Below, piece after piece: positions 7,630-16,631 of a stretch of DNA of 64,000 nucleotides. Under the pieces are notes generated by a model. That model searched no databases. It saw only the letters and a list, made by a program, of their open reading frames with translations, and had not been told where the DNA came from. The stretch is from Micromonospora sp. CCTCC AA 2012012 (GTDB lineage Bacteria > Actinomycetota > Actinomycetes > Mycobacteriales > Micromonosporaceae): assembly GCF_040499845.1 (NCBI RefSeq), contig NZ_CP159342.1, forward strand, positions 6,572,001 to 6,636,000, in the 5' to 3' direction. Every line of letters starts with the position of its first letter. The first letter of the stretch is position 1. A program made the position numbers and the translations under genes.

Positions 7630-9120
7630 ATGATGCGCCGGATCGCCGTCCTCGACGCGCCGACGAACCTCGGCCTGCGGCCACCCACCGCCACCTCGGT
7701 GCCCGGCTGCGCCAAGGCCCCGGGCGCGCTGCGCGACCACGAGCTGCTCGCCCGGCTGCGGGCCCGCGACGCCGGCTGCCTCACCCCACCCCGGTACGAC
7801 CCCGGTGACTGGCGCCCCGGCGACGGCGTCTGCCACGCCCGGGAGATCTCCGACTACTCGGTCACGTTGGCCGACCGGATCGGCGCCATCATCGACCGCG
7901 GGGAGTTCCCGCTGGTGCTCGGCGGTGACTGCTCGGTGCTGCTCGGCTCGGCACTGGCCATGCACCGGCTCGGCGAGGCCGTCGGCGGCCGGATCGGGCT
8001 GGTCTTCGTCGACGGCCACTCCGACTTCCGGCACCCCGGCAACGCCTCGTACGTGGGTGCCGCGGCGGGGGAGGACCTGGCCCTGGTGACCGGGCGGGGC
8101 CAGGCGGACCTGGCCGCCATCGAGGGGCGCCGCCCCTACTTCCGCGACGTCGACGTGGTGGTCCTCGGCATCCGGGCCCAGGACGAGTACCGCCTCGACC
8201 TCCAGGCCGCCGGGATCACCACCCGGCCGGTGCCGGCGCTGCGTGCCGAGGGGGCCGCGCGGACCGCCCAGTGGGCGCACGAGCAGCTCGCCGACTGCGC
8301 CGGCTACTGGGTGCACATCGACGTGGACGTGCTCGACCCGGCGGTCATGCCGGCGGTCGACGCCCCGGACCCGGGCGGCATCGCCTTCGCCGAGCTGGAG
8401 ATCCTGCTCGCCGGCCTGGTGGACACCCCGCACTGCCTCGGCGTCGAGCTCACCGTCTTCGACCCCGACTACGACCCCGACGGCTCGTACGCGGCCGAGA
8501 TCGTCAACACCGTGGTGGCCGGACTCGCCCCGGTCTCCGCGCCGACCGCCGTACCGCCCCGGCTGCTGCCGGCCGCGCCCTCACCCCGGCGGGGCAACGG
8601 GCGCCCGGCCGAGCGCCCGGTCCTGCCGGCGGTCGCTCCGGTCCCCGCGGTCGCTCCGGTCCCCGCGGTCGCTCCGGTCCCCGCGGTCGCTCCGGTCCCC
8701 GGGGGTGCCCCGGTTTCCGATCCGGCTCCGTCGGACAACGGGGAGCGGGGCGGCCCGTTGCCGTCGACCGAGGCCGGTCCCGGCCTGCTCGCCCCGAGGG
8801 GCGCGGAGGCGCTGCCCGAGGCGGCCGAGCCCGTCGGCCCGCCGGCGTCGGCCGGGCCGGGTCTGCTGCGCCGGGCGCCGGACGAGGATCCCTCGGCGTC
8901 GGTCGGGCCGGGTCTGCTGCGCCGGGCGCCGGACGAGGATCCCTCGGCGTCGGTCGGGCCGGGTCTGCTGCGCCGGGTTTCCGGCGAGGCGCAGACCGGG
9001 TCGGACGAACCCGCCGCGTCGGTCGGACCGGGTCTGCTGCGCCGGGTGCCCGTTGCGGACGAGGCGACCGCCCCCACCGACGACGCGACCCCGTCGAAGC
9101 CCGGCCTCGACATCGCCTGA
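7630..9120 (+). CDS. Arginase/ureohydrolase-fold enzyme with a repetitive Pro-rich C-terminal tail
   Basis: Residues 1 to about 300 form an arginase-family domain; the product is 496 residues, far longer than the usual ~300. Metal motifs are VLGGDCSVLLG, FVDGHSDF and HIDVDVLDP. The first is unusual: the metal-ligand His of GGDH is Cys101. This change is known in DcsB, which hydrolyses N-hydroxyarginine, so the substrate may not be arginine. The tail holds four PAVAPV units, then four copies of a GPGLLRR-containing unit, and is probably disordered. The start is ATG 7630 or the adjacent ATG 7633, with GGACGGGAG upstream. No arginine-pathway gene is nearby. Confidence 0.85.
   Translation: MMRRIAVLDAPTNLGLRPPTATSVPGCAKAPGALRDHELLARLRARDAGCLTPPRYDPGDWRPGDGVCHAREISDYSVTLADRIGAIIDRGEFPLVLGGDCSVLLGSALAMHRLGEAVGGRIGLVFVDGHSDFRHPGNASYVGAAAGEDLALVTGRGQADLAAIEGRRPYFRDVDVVVLGIRAQDEYRLDLQAAGITTRPVPALRAEGAARTAQWAHEQLADCAGYWVHIDVDVLDPAVMPAVDAPDPGGIAFAELEILLAGLVDTPHCLGVELTVFDPDYDPDGSYAAEIVNTVVAGLAPVSAPTAVPPRLLPAAPSPRRGNGRPAERPVLPAVAPVPAVAPVPAVAPVPAVAPVPGGAPVSDPAPSDNGERGGPLPSTEAGPGLLAPRGAEALPEAAEPVGPPASAGPGLLRRAPDEDPSASVGPGLLRRAPDEDPSASVGPGLLRRVSGEAQTGSDEPAASVGPGLLRRVPVADEATAPTDDATPSKPGLDIA
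8629..8700 (+). repeat. Four perfect 18-bp tandem repeats in the arginase-like gene
   Basis: The unit GCGGTCGCTCCGGTCCCC occurs four times without change and encodes a six-residue Ala/Val/Pro unit. Perfect identity suggests recent expansion by slippage. Confidence 0.9.
8851..9051 (+). repeat. 51-bp tandem repeats in the arginase-like gene tail
   Basis: Two nearly identical 51-bp units at 8851-8901 and 8902-8952 encode (A/V)GPGLLRRAPDEDPSAS. Two diverged units follow, at 8953 and 9022, each keeping VGPGLLRRV. An isolated GPGLLA at about 8777 looks like an older relic of the same unit. Confidence 0.88.
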
Positions 9121-9143
9121 GCGTCGAGCGCCCCCGCCCCACA

Positions 9144-9220
9144 AAGATCGCGCTCGATCCTGGAAATTGTTCCCTCGCTGCCACGACGAGGCCACCACTT
9201 CCACGATCGAGCGCGATCTT
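9144..9220. repeat. Long inverted repeat between convergent arginase-like and PBP genes
   Basis: Arms at 9144-9165 and 9199-9220 are complementary over 22 bases with one mismatch; the outer 16 (AAGATCGCGCTCGATC) are perfect. The 33-base loop is unstructured except for a short CCTCG/CGAGG pairing. It lies between two genes that converge, so it may end both transcripts. It looks more like a dispersed palindromic element than a simple terminator. Confidence 0.7.
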
Positions 9221-9248
9221 GCGCTTCCTGGGCGTGCGGGTCTGCGGG

Positions 9249-11216
9249 TCAGCGGGGCGGGAGGGCGCGGAGGAAGCGCTCGGCGATGGGGACCGCGCTG
9301 ACCGCGCTGGAGCCGCCCTGCTCGACGAAGACCGCGAACACCACGTCGCCCTGCCAGCCGACGAACCAGGCGTGGGTGTGCGCCGGGTTGTTGTCGTACT
9401 CGGCGGTGCCGGTCTTGCCGTACACCGGCTGGCCGGGGACGTCCTTCAGCGCGCTGCCGGTGCCGGCGGTGACCACCTCGCGCATCATGGTCTTCAGCGC
9501 CGCGACGGACTCCGGCTTGAGTGGCGGCCCGGCCGGGGCCGGCTGCTGCGGGGCCGGGTCGAGCACCAGCTTCGGCTGCTCCCAGTGGCCCCGGGCGACC
9601 GCGGCGGTGGCGCCGGCCATGGCGAGCGGACTGACCACGGTGGTGCCCTGGCCGATCGCGGCGGCGGCCTGCTCGGTGGCGGAGCCGCCGGTGGAGACCT
9701 TCCCGGTGAAGACGTCCACGCCGAGGTCCCAGGTCGCCTCCAGACCGAGGGTACGGCCGGTGCCGGCCAGCCCGTCCGGGCCGAGCTTCGGTGCCAGCGA
9801 GGCGAACGCGGTGTTGCAGGACTTCGCGAAGTCGGTGCGGAACGGCACCGGCCCGAGGACGAAGTCGTCCGAGTTCTTGAACGAGCGGCCGTCCACGACG
9901 AACGTCTTCGGACAGGCGACGGTCGCGTCGGCGGTCACCGCGCCCCGGTCCAGCAGCCCCAGCGCGCTGACCACCTTGAACGTCGAGCCGGGCGGCACCT
10001 GGGCGGTGAACGCCAGGTTCTCCCCGGCGGGGCCGGGACCGTTGGCGGCGGCGAGCACCGCGCCGTCACCGACCCGGACGGCCACCAGGGCGGAGCGGTG
10101 CTGCTCCCCGCGCAGCGCCGCGTCGGCGGCGTTCTGGGTGGCCACGTCGAGGGTGGTCTTCAGCGGCTGGCCGGGCTGCGGCGCGCTGCGGAACACCTCC
10201 GTGCCGGTCGCCGTCCCGGGCTCGCCGGGCTTGGGGCGTTCGGTGACCACGGTGAGCCCGGGTGCGCCGCGCAGACGGTCGTCGTAGCGGCCCTGGAGGC
10301 CGCCGTGGCCGACCAGGTCACCGGCGACGTAGCGGTCGGGGTGGGCCTTCAGGTCGTCGGCCTGGGCGGGGTCGACGGAGCCGAGCAGCGCCCGGGCGAA
10401 CTCCCGGGTCGGCGCGAGGTCCAGCGTGTCGGCCTGGAACTTGGTGCCCGGCAGGTCGTAGATCCGCGACTTGATCTGGCGGTACGCCTCCTCGCGCAGC
10501 GTCACCACCTCGACGAAGTCGCCCGGTTCGGCCTCGCTGACGCGCTTGGGCAGGTCCGACAGGTCGACGGGTGGGGTGAGCGCCGGCTTGACCGCCGCGA
10601 ACGCGGCACCCAGCTGCCGACTGAGCCCCTTGACGTCGGTGACCTCGCTCGGCTGGACGCCGACCCGGACCACCGGGCGGGGGGCGACGACCGGGTTGCC
10701 CGCGCCGTCCAGGATCCCGGCCCGGGTGCCGGGTTGCCGGCGCAGGGCCAGCCGGTCGCCCTCCTCCAGCTTCTCCTGGACGATCTGCGGCTCCCAGATC
10801 ACCTGCCACTGGTCGTCCTTGCCGCGCTTGAGGCGCACCGGCCGTTCGTACGCCCAGCGGGTCTTTCCGGGCAGCGCCCAGGCGACCTCGACCTTGGCGG
10901 TCGCGATGTCAGCGGTGATCGTGGCGTCGCCGCGGCGGGTCAGGGCCGGCGGGGTGGCCGCCAGCTCGCCGGAGAGCGCCCGGAGCTTCTTCGCCACCTC
11001 GGCGGCCGGCACCCGGGCCCCGGTCGGGTCGATGAAGCCGACCGCCTGGAGGTCGCCCGAGTGCCAGCCGGCCAGGAACGCGTCGACGCTCTTCTCCGGG
11101 CCGTCCTCGCCGGAGCACCCGGTCAGCGCGCCGGCGGCCAGCACGGTGGCGGTCAGCGCCGCCAGTCCCCGGCGGGAAGGGGAGAAGCGGCCACGAACGG
11201 GGTACGACAGGGGCAT
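9249..11216 (-). CDS. Penicillin-binding lipoprotein, NTF2-like N-terminus plus transpeptidase
   Basis: Class B-type DD-transpeptidase for peptidoglycan cross-linking, anchored outside the membrane. The 655-residue protein has a lipoprotein signal ending LTGC (Cys34), a MecA-like NTF2 N-terminal domain (about 40-150), a dimerisation region and a transpeptidase domain. Catalytic motifs are Ser411-T-F-Lys414, Ser466-C-Asn468 and Lys601-Thr-Gly603. This architecture is shared with low-affinity PBPs such as PBP2a, although resistance cannot be inferred from sequence. ATG 11216 has GGAGGGACC upstream. The long frame that runs on upstream of this start is antisense to the GDH gene and not coding. 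Confidence 0.93.
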   Translation of the reverse strand: MPLSYPVRGRFSPSRRGLAALTATVLAAGALTGCSGEDGPEKSVDAFLAGWHSGDLQAVGFIDPTGARVPAAEVAKKLRALSGELAATPPALTRRGDATITADIATAKVEVAWALPGKTRWAYERPVRLKRGKDDQWQVIWEPQIVQEKLEEGDRLALRRQPGTRAGILDGAGNPVVAPRPVVRVGVQPSEVTDVKGLSRQLGAAFAAVKPALTPPVDLSDLPKRVSEAEPGDFVEVVTLREEAYRQIKSRIYDLPGTKFQADTLDLAPTREFARALLGSVDPAQADDLKAHPDRYVAGDLVGHGGLQGRYDDRLRGAPGLTVVTERPKPGEPGTATGTEVFRSAPQPGQPLKTTLDVATQNAADAALRGEQHRSALVAVRVGDGAVLAAANGPGPAGENLAFTAQVPPGSTFKVVSALGLLDRGAVTADATVACPKTFVVDGRSFKNSDDFVLGPVPFRTDFAKSCNTAFASLAPKLGPDGLAGTGRTLGLEATWDLGVDVFTGKVSTGGSATEQAAAAIGQGTTVVSPLAMAGATAAVARGHWEQPKLVLDPAPQQPAPAGPPLKPESVAALKTMMREVVTAGTGSALKDVPGQPVYGKTGTAEYDNNPAHTHAWFVGWQGDVVFAVFVEQGGSSAVSAVPIAERFLRALPPR

Positions 11217-11465
11217 GAAACGGTCCCTCCGGTGCGAAACTGCCCTGCACGCTAGTACGCCGCCGGCCCCCGCACCGCCCCGCCACGGGCTCGACGTGCG
11301 GAAAGAGGGGCCGGGGCCAGTGTGATGAACATCCCGGCGGGGTACTCCGCGACCGGCCGACCTCGGACCCGCAACGGGTGAAAGGACAAAGTCCCGATCC
11401 GGACGTCCGGCCAGTGGTCCGCCGACGAACGGACAGAGCGGCAGGCCTAGGCTGGGCGGCAGAGT

Positions 11466-11485
11466 GACCCACAACGCGGTGGGTC
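11466..11485 (+). promoter_or_regulatory. Hairpin in the GDH leader
   Basis: GACCCAC and GTGGGTC pair around AACGCG, ending just before the GAGGGGAG ribosome site. It could be a regulator site or an mRNA hairpin affecting translation. The rest of the 11217-11501 divergent gap shows no clear promoter to me. Confidence 0.3.
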
Positions 11486-11501
11486 GAGGGGAGTGGCACC
11501 G

Positions 11502-14500
11502 ATGGACCGGCGTCCGGCGATCAAACCGGGACCCGACCTCCGGCAGGCTGACACCGGCCGGGACGACAGCTTCGATTCGGCGACCGACGGAGACGGCTAC
11601 GGCCGTCTCGACACAGGAGTGACCGGGATGACCGGTTCGAGTATCGACACCCTCTACGATCTCGGTCTGCCAGCACAGGCGCTGGGCGACGACGTGGAGG
11701 ACGCCGAACTCGACGAGCCGGTGCCCAACGCGGAACGCCTGGTGGCCCAGGCCGTCGCGCTGGCCGGTGACGACCACGACGCGGCGACCCTGGTGGACCG
11801 GTTCTGGCGGTTCGCGCCGGACGAGGAGCTGATCGGCTTCACCGCCGAGGAGATGCTCGACGCGGCCCGGGCGCATCGGGACCTGGCCCAGCAGCGGGTA
11901 CCGGGCGAGCTGAAGCTGCGGATCCACGAGCCGCACGCCGACCAGCACCACACCGTCATCGAGATCGTCACCGACGACATGCCGTTCCTGGTGGACTCGG
12001 TGACCGCGCTGCTCAACGCGCACCACCTCGACGTGCACCTGCTGGTGCACCCGCTGGTGGTGGTCCGCCGGGAGCCGCTGGGTCGACTGACCGAGGTCTC
12101 CGCCGACGTGGAGCCGGACGACGCGATCGCCGGTGACCTGGTCGAGAGCTGGATGCGGGTGGAGATCGACCCGGTCCGGGACCCGGCCGAGCGGGAGAAG
12201 GTGCGCCGCGAACTCCAGCGGGTGCTCACCGACGTCCGCGAGGCCGTGGAGGACTGGCCGAAGATGCGGCAGCGCGCCCTGGCGCTCGCCGACGAGCTGG
12301 CCGCCGCCCGGACGTCGGACAACCGTCCGCCGGTGCCGGAGAAGGACATCACCGACTCGGTCGAGCTGCTGCGCTGGCTGGCGCACGACCACTTCACCTT
12401 CCTCGGTTACCGGGAGTACCGGCTGGTCGACACCGACCGGGCGGCCGGTGGCCAGGCGTTGGAGGCGGTGCTCGGCACCGGGCTGGGCATCCTGCGGTCC
12501 GACTCGCCGGAGGCGCGGGCGCTGAGCTCGATGACGCCGGAGGCGCACGAGCGGGTGCTGGAGAAGCGCCTGCTCATCATCACCAAGGCCAACTCCCGGG
12601 CCACCGTGCACCGGTCGGCCTACCTGGACTACATCGGCTTCAAGATCTTCAACGAGGCCGGCGAGGTGGTCGGGGAGCGGCGCTTCCTGGGTCTCTTCTC
12701 CACCGCGGCCTACCGGACCAGCGTGCAGGAGCTGCCGGTGGTCCGGCGGAAGGTCGCCGAGGTGCTGGACCGCTCGGGCCTGAGCCTGCGCAGCCACTCC
12801 GGCAAGGACCTGCTCCAGATCCTGGAGACCTACCCGCGCGACGAGCTGTTCCAGATCAAGACCGACGACCTGTACCACGCGGTGATCGGCGTGCTGCGGA
12901 TGGCGGGGCGCCGGCAGCTGCGGGTGTTCCTGCGGCGGGACGCGTACGGGCGGTTCATCTCCTGCCTGATCTATCTGCCCCGGGACCGGTTCACCACCCA
13001 GAACCGGCTGCGGATGCAGGACATCCTGCTGCGCGAGCTGAACGGCGTCGGGGTCGACTACACCACCCGGGTCACCGAGTCGATGCTCGCCCGGGTGCAC
13101 TTCATCGTCCGGACCGACCCGACCAACCCGCCCGGCGACATCGACGCCGACCTGCTCGCCGAGGAGCTGGCGGACGCCACCCGGCTCTGGGACGACGACT
13201 ACCGGCTGGTGCTGGAGCGCAAGCTCGGTGACGAGCAGGCCAAGCACCTGTTCGCCCGGTACGCCGACGCGTTCCCGGAGGGCTACAAGGACGGGCACAC
13301 GCCGTACGAGGCGATGAAGGACCTGGCCAAGCTGGAGCTGCTGGAGGAGTCCGGCCAGCTCGAGATGCACCTGTTCCGCAAGCAGCTGGCGCCCCGGACC
13401 GCCCGGGCCGGCGAGGCCGACGTCGACGAGACGATGGACGTCCGGTTCAAGGTCTACCGGTACGGCGAGCCGATGATGCTCTCCGCCGTGCTGCCGGTGC
13501 TGCACTCCCTCGGCGTCCGGGTGGTCGACGAGCACCCGTACGAGGTGGACCGGATCGACGGCCGGGTCTTCCTCTACGACTTCGGGCTGCGCCTGCCGGA
13601 GGGGCACCAGGAGCTGGCCGAGGTGCGCCCGCACGTGGAGAACGCGTTCGCGGCGGCGTGGCGCGGCGAGGCCGAGGTGGACGGCTTCAACGAGCTGGTC
13701 CTGCGCGCCGGGCTGACCTGGCGGCAGGCGGTGGTGCTGCGGGCGTACGCGAAGTACCTGCGCCAGACCGGCACGGTCTTCTCCCAGGACTACATGGAGC
13801 AGACCTTCATCGCGTACCCGCGGATCGCGGGGCTGCTGGTGGAGCTCTTCGAGGTCCGGTTCGCGCCCGGCGCGGCCACCCTGGACGAGCGCCGGCAGCG
13901 CAGCGGCGAGCTGGTCACCGCGATCGGCGAGGCGCTGGACGACGTGGCCAGCCTGGACCAGGACCGGATCCTGCGGTCGTACCTGACGTTGATCCAGGCC
14001 ACCCTGCGGACCAGCTTCTACCAGAAGCCGGTCGGCGGGCGACCGAAGCCGTACGTGGCGTTCAAGCTGGACCCGCAGGCGATCCCGGACCTGCCGGCGC
14101 CGCGCCCCAAGTTCGAGATCTTCGTGTACTCGCCCCGGTTCGAGGGTGTGCACCTGCGCTTCGGGCCGGTGGCCCGGGGTGGGCTGCGCTGGTCCGACCG
14201 GCGGGAGGACTTCCGTACCGAGGTGCTCGGCCTGGTCAAGGCGCAGATGGTGAAGAACGCCGTGATCGTGCCGGTGGGCGCCAAGGGCGGCTTCGTGCTG
14301 AAGCAGAAGCCGGGCGACCGGGACGAGGCGGTGGCCTGCTACAAGGAGTTCGTCGGCGCGCTGCTCGACGTCACCGACAACATCGTCGGCGGCGAGATCG
14401 TGCCGCCGGACGACGTGGTCCGGCACGACGCGGACGACCCGTACCTGGTGGTGGCGGCGGACAAGGGCACCGCGACGTTCTCCGACATCGCCAACGAGAT

Positions 14501-16562
14501 CTCCGCCGCGCACCAGTTCTGGCTGGGTGACGCGTTCGCCTCCGGCGGCTCGGCCGGTTACGACCACAAGCGGATGGGCATCACCGCCCGGGGCGCGTGG
14601 GAGTCGGTGAAGCGGCACTTCCGGGAGCTGGGGCACGACACCCAGACCCAGGACTTCACCGTGGTCGGTGTCGGCGACATGTCCGGTGACGTGTTCGGCA
14701 ACGGGATGCTGCTGTCGGAGCACATCCGACTGGTGGCGGCCTTCGACCACCGGCACATCTTCCTGGACCCGGAGCCGGACGCCGCCACCTCGTACGCCGA
14801 GCGGAAGCGGCTGTTCGACCTGCCCCGGTCGTCCTGGGAGGACTACAACCCGGAGCTGATCTCGGCCGGCGGCGGGATCTTCCCGCGTACCGCGAAGTCG
14901 ATTCCGCTCACCCCGCAGGTCCGGGCGGCGATCGGGCTGGACGACGACGTCGCGCAGCTCTCGCCGCAGGAGCTGATGAAGGCGATCCTGACCGCACCGG
15001 TGGACCTGTTCTGGAACGGCGGCATCGGCACCTACGTGAAGGCGTCGACGCAGACCAACGCCGAGGTGGGGGACAAGTCCAACGACGCGATCCGGGTGGA
15101 CGGCAAGAGCCTGCGCTGCCGGGTGGTCGGCGAGGGCGGCAACCTGGGCTGCACGCAGCTCGGCCGGATCGAGTACGCGTTGACCGGCGGCCGGATCTAC
15201 ACCGACTTCATCGACAACGCGGCCGGGGTGGACTGCTCCGACCACGAGGTGAACATCAAGATCCTGCTGAACACGGCGGTCGCCGACGGGGCGCTGGACG
15301 TGCCGCAGCGGGACGAGTTGCTGGCCCAGATGACCGACGAGGTCGCCGAGCTGGTGCTGCGGGACAACTACGACCAGGCCCGGGCGATCAACAACGCCCA
15401 GGCGCAGGCCGCCTCGCTGCTCCCGGTGCACCGCCGGATGATCAACGAGCTGGAGCGGGCGGGCCAGCTCGACCGGGCGCTGGAGGCGCTGCCGCCGGAC
15501 GAGGAGTTGGCGGTCCGGACCGAGTCCGGACTGACCGCGCCCGAGTTCGCGGTGCTGCTGGCGTACGTCAAGATCGTGCTGGAGCGGGAGATCGTGGGCG
15601 AGGGGCTGGCCGACGAGGAGTGGACGGCCGACATCCTGGTCAACTACTTCCCGACGCCGCTGCGCGAGCGGTTCGCCGACCGGATGGGTCAGCACCGGCT
15701 GCGCCGGGACATCGTCACCACCGTGCTGGTCAACGAGGTGATCAACCGGGGCGGCATCTCGTTCGTCTTCCGGGTGGTCGAGGAGACGGCCGCCTCGGCG
15801 GCGGACGTGCTCCGCGCCTACGTGGTGGTCAGCGAGGTGTTCGGGCTGCGGGACCTCTGGGACGCGGTCGAGGCGCTGGACAACCGGGTCTCGCCGGAGT
15901 TGCAGACGAACGTCTACCTGGACACCCGGCGGCTGCTCGACCGCGCTGTGCGTTGGCTGGTGACCAACCGGCGCTCGCCGATCGACGTCCCGACGGAGAT
16001 CCGCCGGCTGCGGGACGGCGTCGCCCGCCTGCTGCCCGGTCTGGAGAACCTCTTCTACGGCAGCGAGCGGGAGGCGATCGTCGCCCACATCGACGCGATG
16101 ACCGCCAAGGGGCTGCCGCGGGAGCTGGCCGAGCAGGCGACCCGGCTGATGTACAGCTTCGGTCTGCTCGACGTGGTGGAGACCGCGCAGGCCACCGGCC
16201 GGGACGTCAACGAGGTGGCCGGGGTCTACTTCGTGCTGTCGGACCGGTTCCGGGTGGACTCGCTGCTGTCGAAGATCTCCCTGCTGCCGCGGGAGGACCG
16301 CTGGCAGACGCTGGCCCGGATGGCGCTGCGCTACGACCTGTACGCCGCGCTGGCCGCGCTCACCGCGGAGGTCCTCGACTCCACGGCGGACAGCCTGCCG
16401 CCGCACGAGCGGGTGCAGGAGTGGGAGCAGGCGAACGCCACCTCGATCCACCGGGCCCACCGGGCGATGGGGGAGTTCGACGAGTCCCGGGCGGACCTGG
16501 CCGCCCTGTCGGTGCTGCTGCGGCAGATCCGTACCCTGGTGCGGACCTCCGCCGCGGCCTGA
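11502..16562 (+). CDS. Large NAD-specific glutamate dehydrogenase (180-kDa class)
   Basis: Oxidatively deaminates glutamate to 2-oxoglutarate and ammonia with NAD. At 1,686 residues it belongs to the giant GDH class found in actinobacteria and proteobacteria. The N-terminal regulatory half contains a segment around MPFLVDSVTALLNAHHLDVH. The catalytic half includes GPVARGGLRWSDRREDFRTE, the Lys-rich glycine turn GAKGGFVLKQKP and the dinucleotide region VVGEGGNLGCTQLGRIE. I prefer ATG 11502 over GTG 11493 because the GAGGGGAG ribosome site abuts the GTG. The protein probably acts in amino-acid catabolism. In this class regulation is mostly allosteric or by phosphoprotein partners (GarA), which is not visible here. 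Confidence 0.95.
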   Translation: MDRRPAIKPGPDLRQADTGRDDSFDSATDGDGYGRLDTGVTGMTGSSIDTLYDLGLPAQALGDDVEDAELDEPVPNAERLVAQAVALAGDDHDAATLVDRFWRFAPDEELIGFTAEEMLDAARAHRDLAQQRVPGELKLRIHEPHADQHHTVIEIVTDDMPFLVDSVTALLNAHHLDVHLLVHPLVVVRREPLGRLTEVSADVEPDDAIAGDLVESWMRVEIDPVRDPAEREKVRRELQRVLTDVREAVEDWPKMRQRALALADELAAARTSDNRPPVPEKDITDSVELLRWLAHDHFTFLGYREYRLVDTDRAAGGQALEAVLGTGLGILRSDSPEARALSSMTPEAHERVLEKRLLIITKANSRATVHRSAYLDYIGFKIFNEAGEVVGERRFLGLFSTAAYRTSVQELPVVRRKVAEVLDRSGLSLRSHSGKDLLQILETYPRDELFQIKTDDLYHAVIGVLRMAGRRQLRVFLRRDAYGRFISCLIYLPRDRFTTQNRLRMQDILLRELNGVGVDYTTRVTESMLARVHFIVRTDPTNPPGDIDADLLAEELADATRLWDDDYRLVLERKLGDEQAKHLFARYADAFPEGYKDGHTPYEAMKDLAKLELLEESGQLEMHLFRKQLAPRTARAGEADVDETMDVRFKVYRYGEPMMLSAVLPVLHSLGVRVVDEHPYEVDRIDGRVFLYDFGLRLPEGHQELAEVRPHVENAFAAAWRGEAEVDGFNELVLRAGLTWRQAVVLRAYAKYLRQTGTVFSQDYMEQTFIAYPRIAGLLVELFEVRFAPGAATLDERRQRSGELVTAIGEALDDVASLDQDRILRSYLTLIQATLRTSFYQKPVGGRPKPYVAFKLDPQAIPDLPAPRPKFEIFVYSPRFEGVHLRFGPVARGGLRWSDRREDFRTEVLGLVKAQMVKNAVIVPVGAKGGFVLKQKPGDRDEAVACYKEFVGALLDVTDNIVGGEIVPPDDVVRHDADDPYLVVAADKGTATFSDIANEISAAHQFWLGDAFASGGSAGYDHKRMGITARGAWESVKRHFRELGHDTQTQDFTVVGVGDMSGDVFGNGMLLSEHIRLVAAFDHRHIFLDPEPDAATSYAERKRLFDLPRSSWEDYNPELISAGGGIFPRTAKSIPLTPQVRAAIGLDDDVAQLSPQELMKAILTAPVDLFWNGGIGTYVKASTQTNAEVGDKSNDAIRVDGKSLRCRVVGEGGNLGCTQLGRIEYALTGGRIYTDFIDNAAGVDCSDHEVNIKILLNTAVADGALDVPQRDELLAQMTDEVAELVLRDNYDQARAINNAQAQAASLLPVHRRMINELERAGQLDRALEALPPDEELAVRTESGLTAPEFAVLLAYVKIVLEREIVGEGLADEEWTADILVNYFPTPLRERFADRMGQHRLRRDIVTTVLVNEVINRGGISFVFRVVEETAASAADVLRAYVVVSEVFGLRDLWDAVEALDNRVSPELQTNVYLDTRRLLDRAVRWLVTNRRSPIDVPTEIRRLRDGVARLLPGLENLFYGSEREAIVAHIDAMTAKGLPRELAEQATRLMYSFGLLDVVETAQATGRDVNEVAGVYFVLSDRFRVDSLLSKISLLPREDRWQTLARMALRYDLYAALAALTAEVLDSTADSLPPHERVQEWEQANATSIHRAHRAMGEFDESRADLAALSVLLRQIRTLVRTSAAA

Positions 16563-16578
16563 CCCGCACGGAGACGCC

Positions 16579-16620
16579 GGCGCGGCCCGGCGGTCGGGGA
16601 ACCGACCGCCGGGCCGCGCC
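16579..16620. terminator. Bidirectional terminator between GDH and sortase
   Basis: A perfect 19-bp stem with a GGAA loop lies between two convergent genes, 16 bases after the GDH stop and 11 bases past the sortase stop. Confidence 0.92.
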
Positions 16621-16631
16621 GTGTGGTCACC

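Noticed and set aside
9249..16460. A 2,403-codon open frame on the minus strand
   Set aside because: Only the part up to 11216 is the PBP. The rest is antisense to the GDH gene and reflects the GC-rich codon pattern, with a protein of mostly Arg, Gly, Val, His and Asp.
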